NCBI GenBank assembly: GCA_900320055.1
Contig: ONQS01000003.1
Coordinates: 31,752 to 95,751 of the forward strand
Source of the DNA: an uncultured Prevotellaceae bacterium
GTDB taxonomy: Bacteria; Bacteroidota; Bacteroidia; Bacteroidales; Muribaculaceae
Direction of reading: 5' to 3'
DNA: 64,000 nucleotides
The notes under the pieces were generated by a model. The model made no database searches, had not been told where the DNA came from, and saw only the letters and a list, made by a program, of their open reading frames with translations. Shown here piece after piece: positions 36,689 to 45,701 of this stretch. A program made the translations under genes and the position numbers. Every line of letters starts with the position of its first letter. Position 1 is the first letter of the stretch.

Positions 36689-38185
36689 ATGGGACGAATT
36701 AATTGCTTTATTCCGTTTGTGAGCCCTGAGCAGGCCGAGCAAACCATCCAGAACCTCAAGGATCAGGAACTGGTGAACAAGATTTACCTCCTGGCCACAG
36801 TCGACAAGCCGACCCCCGTCGAGGGCTGCGAGATGGTGCCCGTGAACGTGCTCTTCTCGAGCGAGACCATGCGTGAGATCGCACAGCGTGCCGATGCCGA
36901 CTACGTGCTGTTCTACACCAAGTATGACACTCTGAAGATGGCTCCGTTTGCCATCGAGCGTTTCGTCAAGTTGGGCGACGACACCCAGTCGGGCTTGCTC
37001 TATGCCGACCACTATAACGTGACCGACAAGGGCGCCGACAAGGCTCCGGTCATCGATTACCAGATGGGTAGCCTCAGGGATGACTTCGACTTTGGCTCGG
37101 TGATGTTTTTCTGCGGTAAGTGCTTCAAGCAGGCCGTCGAGGCCATGAAGGCCAACTATGAGTTTGCCGGCTTGTATGACCTGCGCCTGAAGTTGTCGCA
37201 GTTTGCCGCCATTACTCACATCAACGAGTTCCTGTATAGCGACGTAGAACTGGACACCCGCAAGAGTGGCGAGAAGATCTTTGACTACGTAGACCCGCGC
37301 AACCGCGGCCGCCAGATCGAGATGGAAAAAGCCTGCACCGAGCACCTCAAGGAGGTGGGCGGTTACCTCTCGCCCAAACGCGTGGATGAGAACGGTGAGA
37401 AGGTGCCCAACTTCCGCCATATCGAGTTCAACCAGGGCGACTTTGAGGTCGAGGCCACGGTGATGATTCCCGTCAGGAACCGCATCCGCACCATTCGCGA
37501 TGCCATCGACTCGGTGCTCAAGCAGGAGTGCAACTTCAAGTTCAACCTGATGGTGGTGGACAACTTCTCGACCGACGGCACCCGTGAGGCCATCGCCGAG
37601 TATAACGATCCGCGCCTGATCCACATCATTGCCGACTACTATGATATGGGCATTGGTGGCTACTGGAACCTGGCAGCCCACCGCGCCAACGTGGGCAAGT
37701 TTATCGTGCAACTCGACAGTGACGACATGTACAAGGACGAGCACACCTTGCAGACGATGATCGATGCCTTCTACGAGCAGAATGTAGCCATGGTTGTGGG
37801 TACCTACCAGATGACTGACATCAACCTCAATCCCATTCCCCCCGGCATCATCGACCACAGGGAATGGACACCCGAGAATGGACGCAACAATGCCTTGCGT
37901 ATCAATGGACTGGGCGCGCCGCGTGCCTTCTACACACCCGTGCTGCGCGAAGTTAAGATTCCCAACACCAGTTATGGCGAGGACTATGCTTTGGGCCTGA
38001 ATATCTCGCGCCATTACCAGATCGGCCGCGTGTATGATCCCGTGTATCTGTGCCGCCGCTGGGACGACAACAGCGATGCATCGCTCGATGTCGAGAAGAT
38101 GAACCGCAACAACCTCTATAAGGATCGTATCCGCACTTGGGAGTTGCAGGCTCGCATCGCGATGAACAAGAAGGGGGAGTGTTAG
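36689..38185 (+). CDS. Two-domain family 2 glycosyltransferase
   Basis: The product is 498 residues without a signal peptide. The C-terminal domain (about 245-470) is a canonical GT-A fold family 2 transferase: ATVMIPVRNRIRTIRDAIDS, LMVVDNFSTDGTREAIAEYN and the metal-binding QLDSDDMY near residue 341. The N-terminal half (about 1-230) looks like a second, degenerate GT2 domain, with DADYVLFYTKYD where the DxD motif would be. It is presumably cytoplasmic and uses a nucleotide-sugar donor. The acceptor is unknown. The gene is followed by the DUF4922 and SpoIID-like genes, which suggests a shared cell-envelope task. Confidence 0.82.
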   Translation: MGRINCFIPFVSPEQAEQTIQNLKDQELVNKIYLLATVDKPTPVEGCEMVPVNVLFSSETMREIAQRADADYVLFYTKYDTLKMAPFAIERFVKLGDDTQSGLLYADHYNVTDKGADKAPVIDYQMGSLRDDFDFGSVMFFCGKCFKQAVEAMKANYEFAGLYDLRLKLSQFAAITHINEFLYSDVELDTRKSGEKIFDYVDPRNRGRQIEMEKACTEHLKEVGGYLSPKRVDENGEKVPNFRHIEFNQGDFEVEATVMIPVRNRIRTIRDAIDSVLKQECNFKFNLMVVDNFSTDGTREAIAEYNDPRLIHIIADYYDMGIGGYWNLAAHRANVGKFIVQLDSDDMYKDEHTLQTMIDAFYEQNVAMVVGTYQMTDINLNPIPPGIIDHREWTPENGRNNALRINGLGAPRAFYTPVLREVKIPNTSYGEDYALGLNISRHYQIGRVYDPVYLCRRWDDNSDASLDVEKMNRNNLYKDRIRTWELQARIAMNKKGEC

Positions 38186-38248
38186 TTTTTAGTTCTTAGT
38201 TCTTAGTTTTTAGTTCTTAGTTTTTAGTTCTTAGTTCTTAGTTCTTAG
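38186..38248 (+). repeat. Heptamer array, nine copies of TTYTTAG
   Basis: Nine 7-nt units start at the base after the TAG stop codon of the glycosyltransferase gene. This is the same unit and the same placement as at 27853-27922. The segment after it (38255-38280) contains CTAATCACTAAT, the reverse complement of bases at the end of the amidase gene near 27841. Confidence 0.9.
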
Positions 38249-38286
38249 TTCTTCCTAACCACTAATCTCTAATCACTAATGTGAAT

Positions 38287-39246
38287 ATGATGGACTACAG
38301 CAAGGCGGTAGACAGGCTGATTGCCAAGCAACAACGCGATTGGGACCTTGCCGGGCGCAACTATGAGGCGCTCGGCAAGGCCACCACACGTGTGCTGCAA
38401 GTGGCGCAGTCCAGCATCGTGCTGCAGTTCAATCCTGAGCGCCGCCGCTCATCGGCCGCTGCCATCGACGAGGCGTCGCTGGGCAGGAGGCAGTGCTTCC
38501 TGTGCACCGAGCATCAGCCCGCGCGGCAGAAGGCCATCCTGTGGGGCGGCCATTACAAGATACAGGTCAATCCCTATCCCATATTCCAGCGTCACCTGAC
38601 CATCGCCGACCTGCGGCATGTGCCGCAGCGGCTGGCGGGTAGGGTCGACGATATGTTGCAGTTGGCGTCGAGTCTGCAGGACTATGTGGTGTTTTACAAC
38701 GGGCCGCAGTGTGGGGCCTCGGCTCCCGACCACGCCCATTTCCAGGCCGCCGGCAAGGGCGAGATGCCCTTGTGTGACGAGGTGCTGCATGCCACGACGT
38801 GTATCCTGGCCGACGGCGACGAGGGCTCAATCGGATTTATCGACAGCCTGGGCCGCAACCTCTTCACGATCGAGACGTCGACCCGCCGTGCCGCCGAGCG
38901 CTACGTCCTGCGCCTGCTGGACCTGCTACCCGTGCCTCAAGGGGGAGTCGAACCGATGGTCAATGTGCTGTGCTGGTGGAACCGCATCGACCGCTTGTGG
39001 CACATGGTCGTGTTTGCACGGCGCAAGCATCGTCCTGCCTGCTATGGCGATGGCAACGGACAACTGTTGCTCAGTCCCGCGTCGACCGAGATGGGAGGCG
39101 TTTGGGCCGTGCCGCGTGAGCAGGACTACAACGACCTTACATCCAGTCAGATACAAGCCTTGTACGACGAGTTGTGTATGAGCCGTGACGACCTTAATGC
39201 CTTGATGGCCAATTACAATCAGCGCTGGGATGATGCGGTGATATAG
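38287..39246 (+). CDS. DUF4922 protein, GalT/GGP-like member of the HIT superfamily
   Basis: The product is 319 residues from the ATG at 38287. A GTG two codons upstream and a second ATG right after are alternatives. There is no signal peptide. The catalytic-type motif HAHFQ (H149, H151, Q153 in the sequence PDHAHFQAA) fits the HxHxQ of galactose-1-phosphate uridylyltransferases and GDP-hexose phosphorylases, and C70-x-x-C73 (QCFLC) could be part of a metal site as in GalT. I infer a nucleotidyltransferase or nucleotide-sugar phosphorylase acting through a His-nucleotide intermediate. The substrate is not known. It lies between the glycosyltransferase and SpoIID-like genes and may supply or recycle a nucleotide sugar. 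Confidence 0.7.
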   Translation: MMDYSKAVDRLIAKQQRDWDLAGRNYEALGKATTRVLQVAQSSIVLQFNPERRRSSAAAIDEASLGRRQCFLCTEHQPARQKAILWGGHYKIQVNPYPIFQRHLTIADLRHVPQRLAGRVDDMLQLASSLQDYVVFYNGPQCGASAPDHAHFQAAGKGEMPLCDEVLHATTCILADGDEGSIGFIDSLGRNLFTIETSTRRAAERYVLRLLDLLPVPQGGVEPMVNVLCWWNRIDRLWHMVVFARRKHRPACYGDGNGQLLLSPASTEMGGVWAVPREQDYNDLTSSQIQALYDELCMSRDDLNALMANYNQRWDDAVI

Positions 39247-39275
39247 ACAGAATCTAAACCATTTATACAATCATA

Positions 39276-40613
39276 ATGATGGACGAGAAACAAATACCTC
39301 AAGTGAGGGTGGGCATTATGAATGAGCCGATGCTCGATGTGGTGTTCAATGGGGAATACCGTGTGGGCGGTGCCGCCTGCACTGGCGAGCACCATATGAC
39401 TTGTGCCGACGGACAGGTGCTCTGGAACGGCCAGCGCTACGGCGAACTGCTGTTTGAACCTGTTGATGCCGATGCGGCGTCATTCACGCTCAAGGCAGTG
39501 ACCATCGGCGTGAGTTTCCACTGGAAGCGCCAGGAGGACCAAACCTTCAAGGGCGCTCTGCACATTATCGTCGAGAATGACAAGTTGACGCCCGTCAACG
39601 TGCTGAGTGTCGAGGACTACTTGCTGAGCGTGATTTCCAGCGAGATGAGCGCCAATGCCTCGCTCGAGTTGCTCAAGGCCCACGCCGTGATCTCGCGCAG
39701 TTGGCTGCTGGCACAGATCCACACCGAGGAGACTGTCCATCGTGCCGAGCGCCGTCCCGACGAACCGGGCGAAATGATGGATACGCCCGACGAACAAGTC
39801 AAGTGGTGGGATCGTGACGACCATGTCAACTTCGACGTGTGTGCCGACGACCACTGCCAGCGCTATCAGGGCATCACCCGTGCCACGACCGATAAGGTCG
39901 CAAAAGCCATCAGCGCCACATGGGGCCAGGTGCTCATGCAGGGCGGCGCGCTGTGCGACGCACGCTTCAGCAAGTCGTGTGGCGGTGTGATGGAGGAGTT
40001 TGAGAACTGCTGGGAACCGCATCACCACGACTATCTGCAAGCGCGGCGCGACGGCAAGGACGAGGCCGACTTCCCCGACCTGACCCGCGAGGACAATGCT
40101 GCCGAGTGGATATTGTCGAGCCCCAGCGCGTTCTGCAATACCCGTGATCCCGAAATCCTCTCGCAGGTGCTCAACGACTATGACCAGGAGACCAAGGACT
40201 TCTACCGCTGGAAGGTGGAATATGGCCAGGCCGAACTCGCCGCGCTCATCCGCCAGCGCACAGGCATCGACTATGGCCGCATCCGCGATCTGCAGCCGGT
40301 GGCACGCGGAACCAGCGGACGTCTCTACCGCCTGCGCATCGTCGGCGAGAAGCGTGAGCGCATCATTGGCAAGGAACTCACCATACGCTATGCCTTGTCG
40401 CCCTCGTGCCTCTACAGTTCGGCCTTTGTGGTCGAGAAGCACGATGTGGACGCCGACGGCTATCCCGCCAAGTTTGTCCTGCGTGGGGCAGGGTGGGGCC
40501 ATGGTGTGGGCCTGTGCCAGATCGGAGCCGCTGTAATGGGTGCCCAGGGCTATGACTACAAGCAAATCCTGCTGCACTACTTCGTTGGCGCCAGCATCGA
40601 GAAGAGATACTAA
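39276..40613 (+). CDS. SpoIID/LytB-domain protein without signal peptide
   Basis: The product is 445 residues. The SpoIID/LytB fold is shown by the conserved Glu in SVISSEMSANASLELLKAHA (E123, position of the catalytic Glu in SpoIID lytic transglycosylases) and by the C-terminal GAGWGHGVGLCQIGA. A His/Asp-rich insert lies at about residues 160-300 (DDHVNFDVCADDHCQRY, WEPHHHDYLQ). The N-terminus, MMDEKQIPQVRVGIM, is not a signal peptide, and no upstream start would add one. The protein may therefore act on muropeptides in the cytoplasm or be exported by another route. The gene starts 29 nt after the DUF4922 gene. Confidence 0.82.
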   Translation: MMDEKQIPQVRVGIMNEPMLDVVFNGEYRVGGAACTGEHHMTCADGQVLWNGQRYGELLFEPVDADAASFTLKAVTIGVSFHWKRQEDQTFKGALHIIVENDKLTPVNVLSVEDYLLSVISSEMSANASLELLKAHAVISRSWLLAQIHTEETVHRAERRPDEPGEMMDTPDEQVKWWDRDDHVNFDVCADDHCQRYQGITRATTDKVAKAISATWGQVLMQGGALCDARFSKSCGGVMEEFENCWEPHHHDYLQARRDGKDEADFPDLTREDNAAEWILSSPSAFCNTRDPEILSQVLNDYDQETKDFYRWKVEYGQAELAALIRQRTGIDYGRIRDLQPVARGTSGRLYRLRIVGEKRERIIGKELTIRYALSPSCLYSSAFVVEKHDVDADGYPAKFVLRGAGWGHGVGLCQIGAAVMGAQGYDYKQILLHYFVGASIEKRY

Positions 40614-40651
40614 TCAATCATTATTCGCCTCCTAACTAAACAGATAATGTA

Positions 40652-41986
40652 ATGGACCAAGTTAAGATGAAAAGAAGAAATCCGTGGTTGTGGATTCCCA
40701 CGTTGTATTTTGCCGAGGGAATACCCTACTTTGTCGTCAACAATATCTCGGTGCTCATGCTTGCCAAGATGGGCGTTCCCAATGGTCAGATGGCGCTGTT
40801 CACCAGCCTGCTGTATCTGCCATGGACGATCAAGCCGTTCTGGAGCCCGTTTGTCGACATTATCCGCACCAAGCGCTGGTGGACCATCAGCATGCAGATG
40901 GTGATGAGCATTGCCTTTATCCTGCTCACACTGACGATGCCAAAACCCGATGTGGCAACCATCGCGTCAGGCCAGACGCCCATCAGCATGTTTGCCGTGA
41001 CACTGATCCTGTTTGTGATCACGGCCTTTGCCTCGGCCACGCACGACATCGCTGCCGACGGATTCTACATGCTGGCTCTGCGCCAAAACGAGCAGGCGGC
41101 CTTTGTGGGCATCCGCAGCACGTTCTATCGTCTGTCGTCAATCTTTGGCCAGGGGGTGCTCGTGGCCATCGCTGGTGCCATCGAACTCAAAAATGGCAAT
41201 ATCCCTATGTCGTGGATGGTCACCATGGGCGTTGCCGCTGTGCTGTTCACGGCCATCACGCTGTATCACACTTTTGCCATTCCCAAGGTGGGCAGCGACG
41301 CCTCGACCCTCAAGGATGAGAAGCCTACTGCCGGCGCCATCTTCAAGGAATTTGGACGCACGTTTGTCACCTACTTCACAAAGCCCTATGTGTGGCTAGC
41401 CATCGTGTTTATGCTGCTGTACCGCCTGCCCGAGGCGTTCCTCATCAAGATGTGTACCCCCTTCCTGGTGGCCAGCAAGGACGTTGGCGGTCTGGGGCTG
41501 TCGACTGCCGAGGTGGGCATTGTCTACGGCACAATCGGTGTGCTGGCGCTGACCATCGGTGGCATCTTGGGCGGTCTGTTCGCTGCCAAGACGGGTCTGA
41601 AGAAGTCACTGTGGTGGATGGCAGCCTGCATGACACTGCCTTGTGCCACGTTTGTCTATCTGGCTGTCGGACAGCCTGATAACCTGATTGCTATCTCTAC
41701 GGCAATCGCTATTGAGCAATTTGGCTACGGTTTCGGCTTCACGGCCTATATGCTATATATGATCTACTTCAGCGAGGGCGAGTTCAAGACCTCGCATTAC
41801 GCCATCTGCACGGCCTTTATGGCTCTGAGCATGATGATTCCGGGCATGTTTGCCGGCTATATCCAGGAGGCTATCGGTTATGCCAACTTCTTCTGGATGG
41901 TGATGGTGTGCTGCGTGGCCACGCTGGTAGTGACCTATCTGGTGGATCGCCGCATCGATCCCAACTACGGCAAAAAAAACGACTGA
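40652..41986 (+). CDS. ampG: AmpG-like muropeptide permease (MFS)
   Basis: The product is 444 residues with about 12 membrane helices and an AmpG-type start: RNPWLWIPTLYFAEGIPYFV, followed by LLYLPWTIKPFWSPFVDI. AmpG imports GlcNAc-anhydroMurNAc (and its peptides) in Gram-negative bacteria, and in Tannerella forsythia an AmpG homologue takes part in MurNAc utilisation. The position 38 nt after the SpoIID-like gene and ahead of namZ, murT, murK and murQ strongly supports this role. Nucleotide or sugar MFS transport is the alternative. Confidence 0.85.
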   Translation: MDQVKMKRRNPWLWIPTLYFAEGIPYFVVNNISVLMLAKMGVPNGQMALFTSLLYLPWTIKPFWSPFVDIIRTKRWWTISMQMVMSIAFILLTLTMPKPDVATIASGQTPISMFAVTLILFVITAFASATHDIAADGFYMLALRQNEQAAFVGIRSTFYRLSSIFGQGVLVAIAGAIELKNGNIPMSWMVTMGVAAVLFTAITLYHTFAIPKVGSDASTLKDEKPTAGAIFKEFGRTFVTYFTKPYVWLAIVFMLLYRLPEAFLIKMCTPFLVASKDVGGLGLSTAEVGIVYGTIGVLALTIGGILGGLFAAKTGLKKSLWWMAACMTLPCATFVYLAVGQPDNLIAISTAIAIEQFGYGFGFTAYMLYMIYFSEGEFKTSHYAICTAFMALSMMIPGMFAGYIQEAIGYANFFWMVMVCCVATLVVTYLVDRRIDPNYGKKND

Positions 41987-42146
41987 TATCTAAAAAACAA
42001 CTGAATATCTGAATAATCTGAAAGGACTGTGACGAAGCGTTTGCTTGGAGTGAACATGATGAATCAGAGAACCTGAGATTAGTCAGTTGTCAGTAAGAAA
42101 TCAGTTGTGGCAAAGATTGTTGTAAAGAATTTAAAGATAAGCGATT

Positions 42147-43400
42147 ATGAAGAAGATTTTTTTAGTGATATGGATGACGGTTGCCGCACTGGCGGCCAGT
42201 GCTGCTGTCAAGCCTGGCGTCGAGGTGCTGCGTGACGGCGGATTTGCCCAGTTGCAGGGCAAGCGCGTGGGCCTGGTGACCAACCCTAGCGGTATCGACA
42301 ACAACCTCAAGAGCACCGTCGATATCCTCAACGAGGCTCCCGGTGTGAAACTAGTGGCGCTGTTTGGCCCTGAGCATGGCGTGCGCGGCAATGCCCATGC
42401 GGGTGATGCTGTGGGCGATGCCGTTGACCCCATCACAGGAGTGAAACTGTACTCGCTGTTTGGCAAGACACTGGAACCGACGGCCGAAATGCTCAAGGAC
42501 ATCGACGTGCTCATCTACGACATCCAGGACGTGGGCTGCCGCAGTTACACCTTCTATGCCACCATGGGCGTGTGTATGGAGGCTTGTGCCAAGCACGGCA
42601 CCGAGTTTATGGTGCTGGATCGTCCCAATCCTCTGGGCGGCAACAAGGTGGAGGGTAACCTTGTGGAACCGGGCTATTTCTCGTTTGTGAGCAAGTATCC
42701 CATTCCCTACATCTATGGCCTGACGCCAGGCGAATTGGCCATCTTCCTGAACGAGGAAGGCATCATCGCCGACCGTTCCAAGACGGGCCACGGATGCCAT
42801 CTGACGGTCATCCCCATGGAGGGCTGGACGCGTGACATGAAGTTCCGCGACACGGGCATGCCTTGGGTGCTGCCCTCGCCGCAGATTCCTACCCCTGAGA
42901 GCGCTTTTTTCTATCCTGTGTCGGGCATTCTGGGCGAACTCTACATCTTCAACACCGGCATTGGTTACACGCTGCCGTTCCAGACGTTTGCCGCATCATG
43001 GATCAATGCCGACTCACTGGCGATGAACATGAATGCCCTGAACCTGCCTGGCATGCATTTCAGGCCCATCAACTACAAGCCCTTCTTCGCCCTGAGCGTG
43101 GCAGTCGACAAGTCGCTGCAGGAGGTGCACGGTGTGCAGACCTACATCACCGACCCCGATGCCGCCAACCTGTGCCTCACGCAATTCTACTTCCTGCAGG
43201 TCATCCACGAGATGTACCCCCAGGTGGAACTGTTTGAGCAGAACACCAAGCGCTACAACATGTTTGACAAGGTGTGTGGCAGCAAGGAGATTCGCGAGCG
43301 CTTTGTCAAGCGTTACCGTGTCGAGGATATGGCCGACTATTGGAACAAGGATGTGGACGTGTTCAAGATCCGCTCGGCCAAATACTACCTGTATCATTAA
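42147..43400 (+). CDS. namZ: Exo-beta-N-acetylmuramidase, NamZ family (DUF1343, GH171)
   Basis: The product is 417 residues with a signal peptide (MKKIFLVIWMTVAALAASAA). NamZ enzymes remove terminal MurNAc from the non-reducing end of wall fragments. The family signature is clear: GKRVGLVTNPSGID, LFGPEHGVRG with E76-H77 (E is the proposed catalytic acid), DVLIYDIQDVGCRSYTFY and VLDRPNPLGG. Length and motifs match characterised NamZ proteins. It would act in the periplasm and feed MurT, MurK and MurQ downstream. About 160 nt separate it from ampG, and a nonamer array follows its stop codon. Confidence 0.9.
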   Translation: MKKIFLVIWMTVAALAASAAVKPGVEVLRDGGFAQLQGKRVGLVTNPSGIDNNLKSTVDILNEAPGVKLVALFGPEHGVRGNAHAGDAVGDAVDPITGVKLYSLFGKTLEPTAEMLKDIDVLIYDIQDVGCRSYTFYATMGVCMEACAKHGTEFMVLDRPNPLGGNKVEGNLVEPGYFSFVSKYPIPYIYGLTPGELAIFLNEEGIIADRSKTGHGCHLTVIPMEGWTRDMKFRDTGMPWVLPSPQIPTPESAFFYPVSGILGELYIFNTGIGYTLPFQTFAASWINADSLAMNMNALNLPGMHFRPINYKPFFALSVAVDKSLQEVHGVQTYITDPDAANLCLTQFYFLQVIHEMYPQVELFEQNTKRYNMFDKVCGSKEIRERFVKRYRVEDMADYWNKDVDVFKIRSAKYYLYH

Positions 43401-43422
43401 AGAGTTATTGCGTGGCTACCGC

Positions 43423-43462
43423 CCCTAAGGACCTTAAAGACTTTAACGACCCTAAGGCCCTA
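43423..43462 (+). repeat. Nonamer array after namZ, diverged copies
   Basis: Four units related to CTTAAGGAC (CCTAAGGAC, CTTAAAGAC, TTTAACGAC, CCTAAGGCC) start 22 nt after the stop codon. It is shorter and more decayed than the array at 36590. Confidence 0.7.
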
Positions 43463-43518
43463 AAAAAGAATCCTGGCGCCCACGCAAAGCCCAAACCCAA
43501 ATAGTCATTCAAGATATT

Positions 43519-44679
43519 ATGAGTAAAGACAATAAACGATTGCTGTCGCTCGACATCCTGCGAGGTATCACCATTGCGGGGATGCTGCTGGTCAATAATC
43601 CCGGCTCGTGGAGCCACCTGTATCGTCCGCTGGAGCATGCCGACTGGATCGGCCTGACGCCAACCGACCTGGTGTTCCCCTTCTTTATCTTCTGCATGGG
43701 TGTGGCCATGGCATTCTCGCTCAAGAAGTTCAACTACAAGATATCGGGCCCGCTGATGTTGAAGATCGTGCGCCGCACGGTAATTCTGTTTCTCATCGGC
43801 TGGGCCGTGCAGTGGTTTGGCCACCTGGTGCGCGGCTTGTGCAAGGGCGATCCTCTGAGCGAGGCCATCAACAATCTGGACACGCTGCGATACCTGGGGG
43901 TGTTCCAGCGCTTGGCGTTGGTCTACTTCTTTGGCTCGCTGTGTGTGGTGCTGTTCAACAAGCGCTTCATCCCGTGGCTGGTAGGCATCATTCTGGTGGC
44001 CTATGCGCTGATACTGGGGCTGGGGCATGGCTATGACTTCTCGCTGGACAACATCATCGCGCAGATCGATAATAGCGTGCTTGGCACCGATCACATGTAT
44101 CACGAGAGCGCCTATGGCGAGAGCATCTCGTTTGACCCCGAGGGCATCTTAAGCACTCTGCCGTGCATCGCCCATGTGCTCATCGGCTATCTGGTGGGCC
44201 GCATGATCCTGGCCACGCACAACAACACCGAGCGCGTGACCAAGATGCTGCTGGCAGGCACGGTGATGCTGCTGGCCGGATGGCTGCTGCAATATGGCAT
44301 CCCCTGCGGCAAGAAGATGTGGTCGTCGACCTATGTGCTCATCACCTGTGGCATGGCCATGTGCATCCAGGCGATGCTCATCCACTTTGTGGACATCAAG
44401 GGCAACAAGCGTGGCTGGGGCCGGTTTTTCGAGACGTTTGGCGTGAATCCTCTGGCTCTGTACCTGCTGGGTACGGTGCTGGCCATCCTGTTTGGCGCCA
44501 TTCCCCTCGGCCACAATGCCGATGGCGACACCATCACCATCCACAGCGCGGTCTACAACTTCTACACGACGTTCAGCAGCGAGTGTATGGCTTCGGCCCT
44601 GTATGCCATCTCGTTTGTGCTGCTCAACTGGGTGGTAGGTCACGTGCTTTATAACAAGAAGATATTTATCAAGATTTAA
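43519..44679 (+). CDS. murT: MurT-like MurNAc transporter (DUF5009, HGSNAT-like membrane protein)
   Basis: The product is 386 residues with about ten membrane helices. It opens with RLLSLDILRGITIAGMLLVN and WIGLTPTDLVFPFFIFCMG, the signature of heparan-alpha-glucosaminide acetyltransferase-like and DUF5009 proteins. In Tannerella forsythia a DUF5009 protein named MurT, encoded next to murK and murQ, was identified as the inner-membrane MurNAc transporter. The same gene neighbourhood here supports the name. Transmembrane acetyl transfer to an amino sugar remains an alternative for this family. Confidence 0.8.
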   Translation: MSKDNKRLLSLDILRGITIAGMLLVNNPGSWSHLYRPLEHADWIGLTPTDLVFPFFIFCMGVAMAFSLKKFNYKISGPLMLKIVRRTVILFLIGWAVQWFGHLVRGLCKGDPLSEAINNLDTLRYLGVFQRLALVYFFGSLCVVLFNKRFIPWLVGIILVAYALILGLGHGYDFSLDNIIAQIDNSVLGTDHMYHESAYGESISFDPEGILSTLPCIAHVLIGYLVGRMILATHNNTERVTKMLLAGTVMLLAGWLLQYGIPCGKKMWSSTYVLITCGMAMCIQAMLIHFVDIKGNKRGWGRFFETFGVNPLALYLLGTVLAILFGAIPLGHNADGDTITIHSAVYNFYTTFSSECMASALYAISFVLLNWVVGHVLYNKKIFIKI

Positions 44680-44682
44680 GGG

Positions 44683-44727
44683 CCTTAAGGTCTTTAGGGT
44701 CCTTAGGGCCTTTAGGGTCTTTAAGGT
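44683..44727 (-). repeat. Nonamer array after murT, inverted orientation
   Basis: Five 9-nt units (such as CCTTAAGGT and CTTTAGGGT) start 3 nt after the stop codon. Read on the minus strand they resemble the CTTAAGGAC units of the other two arrays. Confidence 0.8.
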
Positions 44728-44770
44728 CTCTGGATTTGGAACAAACAACTAATAACATAAACAGAATATT

Positions 44771-45622
44771 ATGATGATTCTTATTGCAGATTGCGGCTCC
44801 ACTAAGATCAACTGGACGCTGCTCAATGGTAAAGAGAAGGTGGCTCAAATCTTCACCACCGGTATGAATGCGCTGTTGCTCACCGAGGAGGAAATGAAAG
44901 AGCAGATCAAGCGTGAACTGATGCCTCACCTGACCAACTACAAGGTGGATGAGATCTACTACTATGGCGCAGGCATCGTCTCTGACGAGATCAAGCAGCA
45001 GGTGGTCAACGCGCTGCGAGCCAATTTGGTCAGCGCCGTTAAGGTGGAGGTGGCCAGTGATCTGCTGGCGGCAGCCCGTGCAGTGTGTGGCCGCAAGCCC
45101 GGCATCGCCTGCATCCTGGGCACGGGCAGCAACTCGTGCTACTACGATGGCGAGAATGTGGTGCAGAATGTCTCGCCCCTGGGCTATATCCTGGGCGATG
45201 AGGGCAGTGGCGCCGTGCTGGGCAAACTGCTGGTGGGCGATGTGCTCAAGAAGCAACTGCCCCAGCACTTGTGCGACAAGTTTATGAAGGAATACGATCT
45301 GGACTACACCACGATCATCACGTCGGTCTATCGCAAACCTGCCGCAAACCGCTTCCTGGCCCAGTTTGCCCCCTTCCTGGAGCGTAACATCGATGAGCCG
45401 TCGATCCACAACATCGTCTTGCGGTCGTTCACCGACTTCTTTACCCGCAACGTGGCCAGTTATCCAGGCTACAAGGAGTTGCCGTGCAACTTTGTGGGAT
45501 CAATCGCCCTGTGCGAGAAGGCTGTCCTGCAAGAGGCTGCCCAAGCACTGGGCATCACCATAGGCACCGTCATCAAAGACCCCATGGAGGGCCTGGTGAA
45601 GTACCACTCCACGGCCGAGTGA
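44771..45622 (+). CDS. murK: N-acetylmuramic acid kinase, BadF/BadG family
   Basis: The product is 283 residues. The phosphate-1 loop is intact (MMILIADCGSTKINWTLL). The second and third motifs read ACILGTGSNSCYYDG and YILGDEGSGAVLGKLL. With MurT before and MurQ directly after, the gene matches the Tannerella forsythia murTKQ arrangement, where MurK phosphorylates MurNAc at O6 in the cytoplasm. GlcNAc may also be accepted. The paralogue at 32470-33330 has lost the key Asp. The gap to murQ is 79 nt. Confidence 0.87.
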   Translation: MMILIADCGSTKINWTLLNGKEKVAQIFTTGMNALLLTEEEMKEQIKRELMPHLTNYKVDEIYYYGAGIVSDEIKQQVVNALRANLVSAVKVEVASDLLAAARAVCGRKPGIACILGTGSNSCYYDGENVVQNVSPLGYILGDEGSGAVLGKLLVGDVLKKQLPQHLCDKFMKEYDLDYTTIITSVYRKPAANRFLAQFAPFLERNIDEPSIHNIVLRSFTDFFTRNVASYPGYKELPCNFVGSIALCEKAVLQEAAQALGITIGTVIKDPMEGLVKYHSTAE

Positions 45623-45701
45623 GACCATCGCTGCCTGTCTGGCATGCGACAAGCAAAGTTTGAGAAAACGTAACGAAGATGAATAAAAATTTGATAAGAC
45701 T

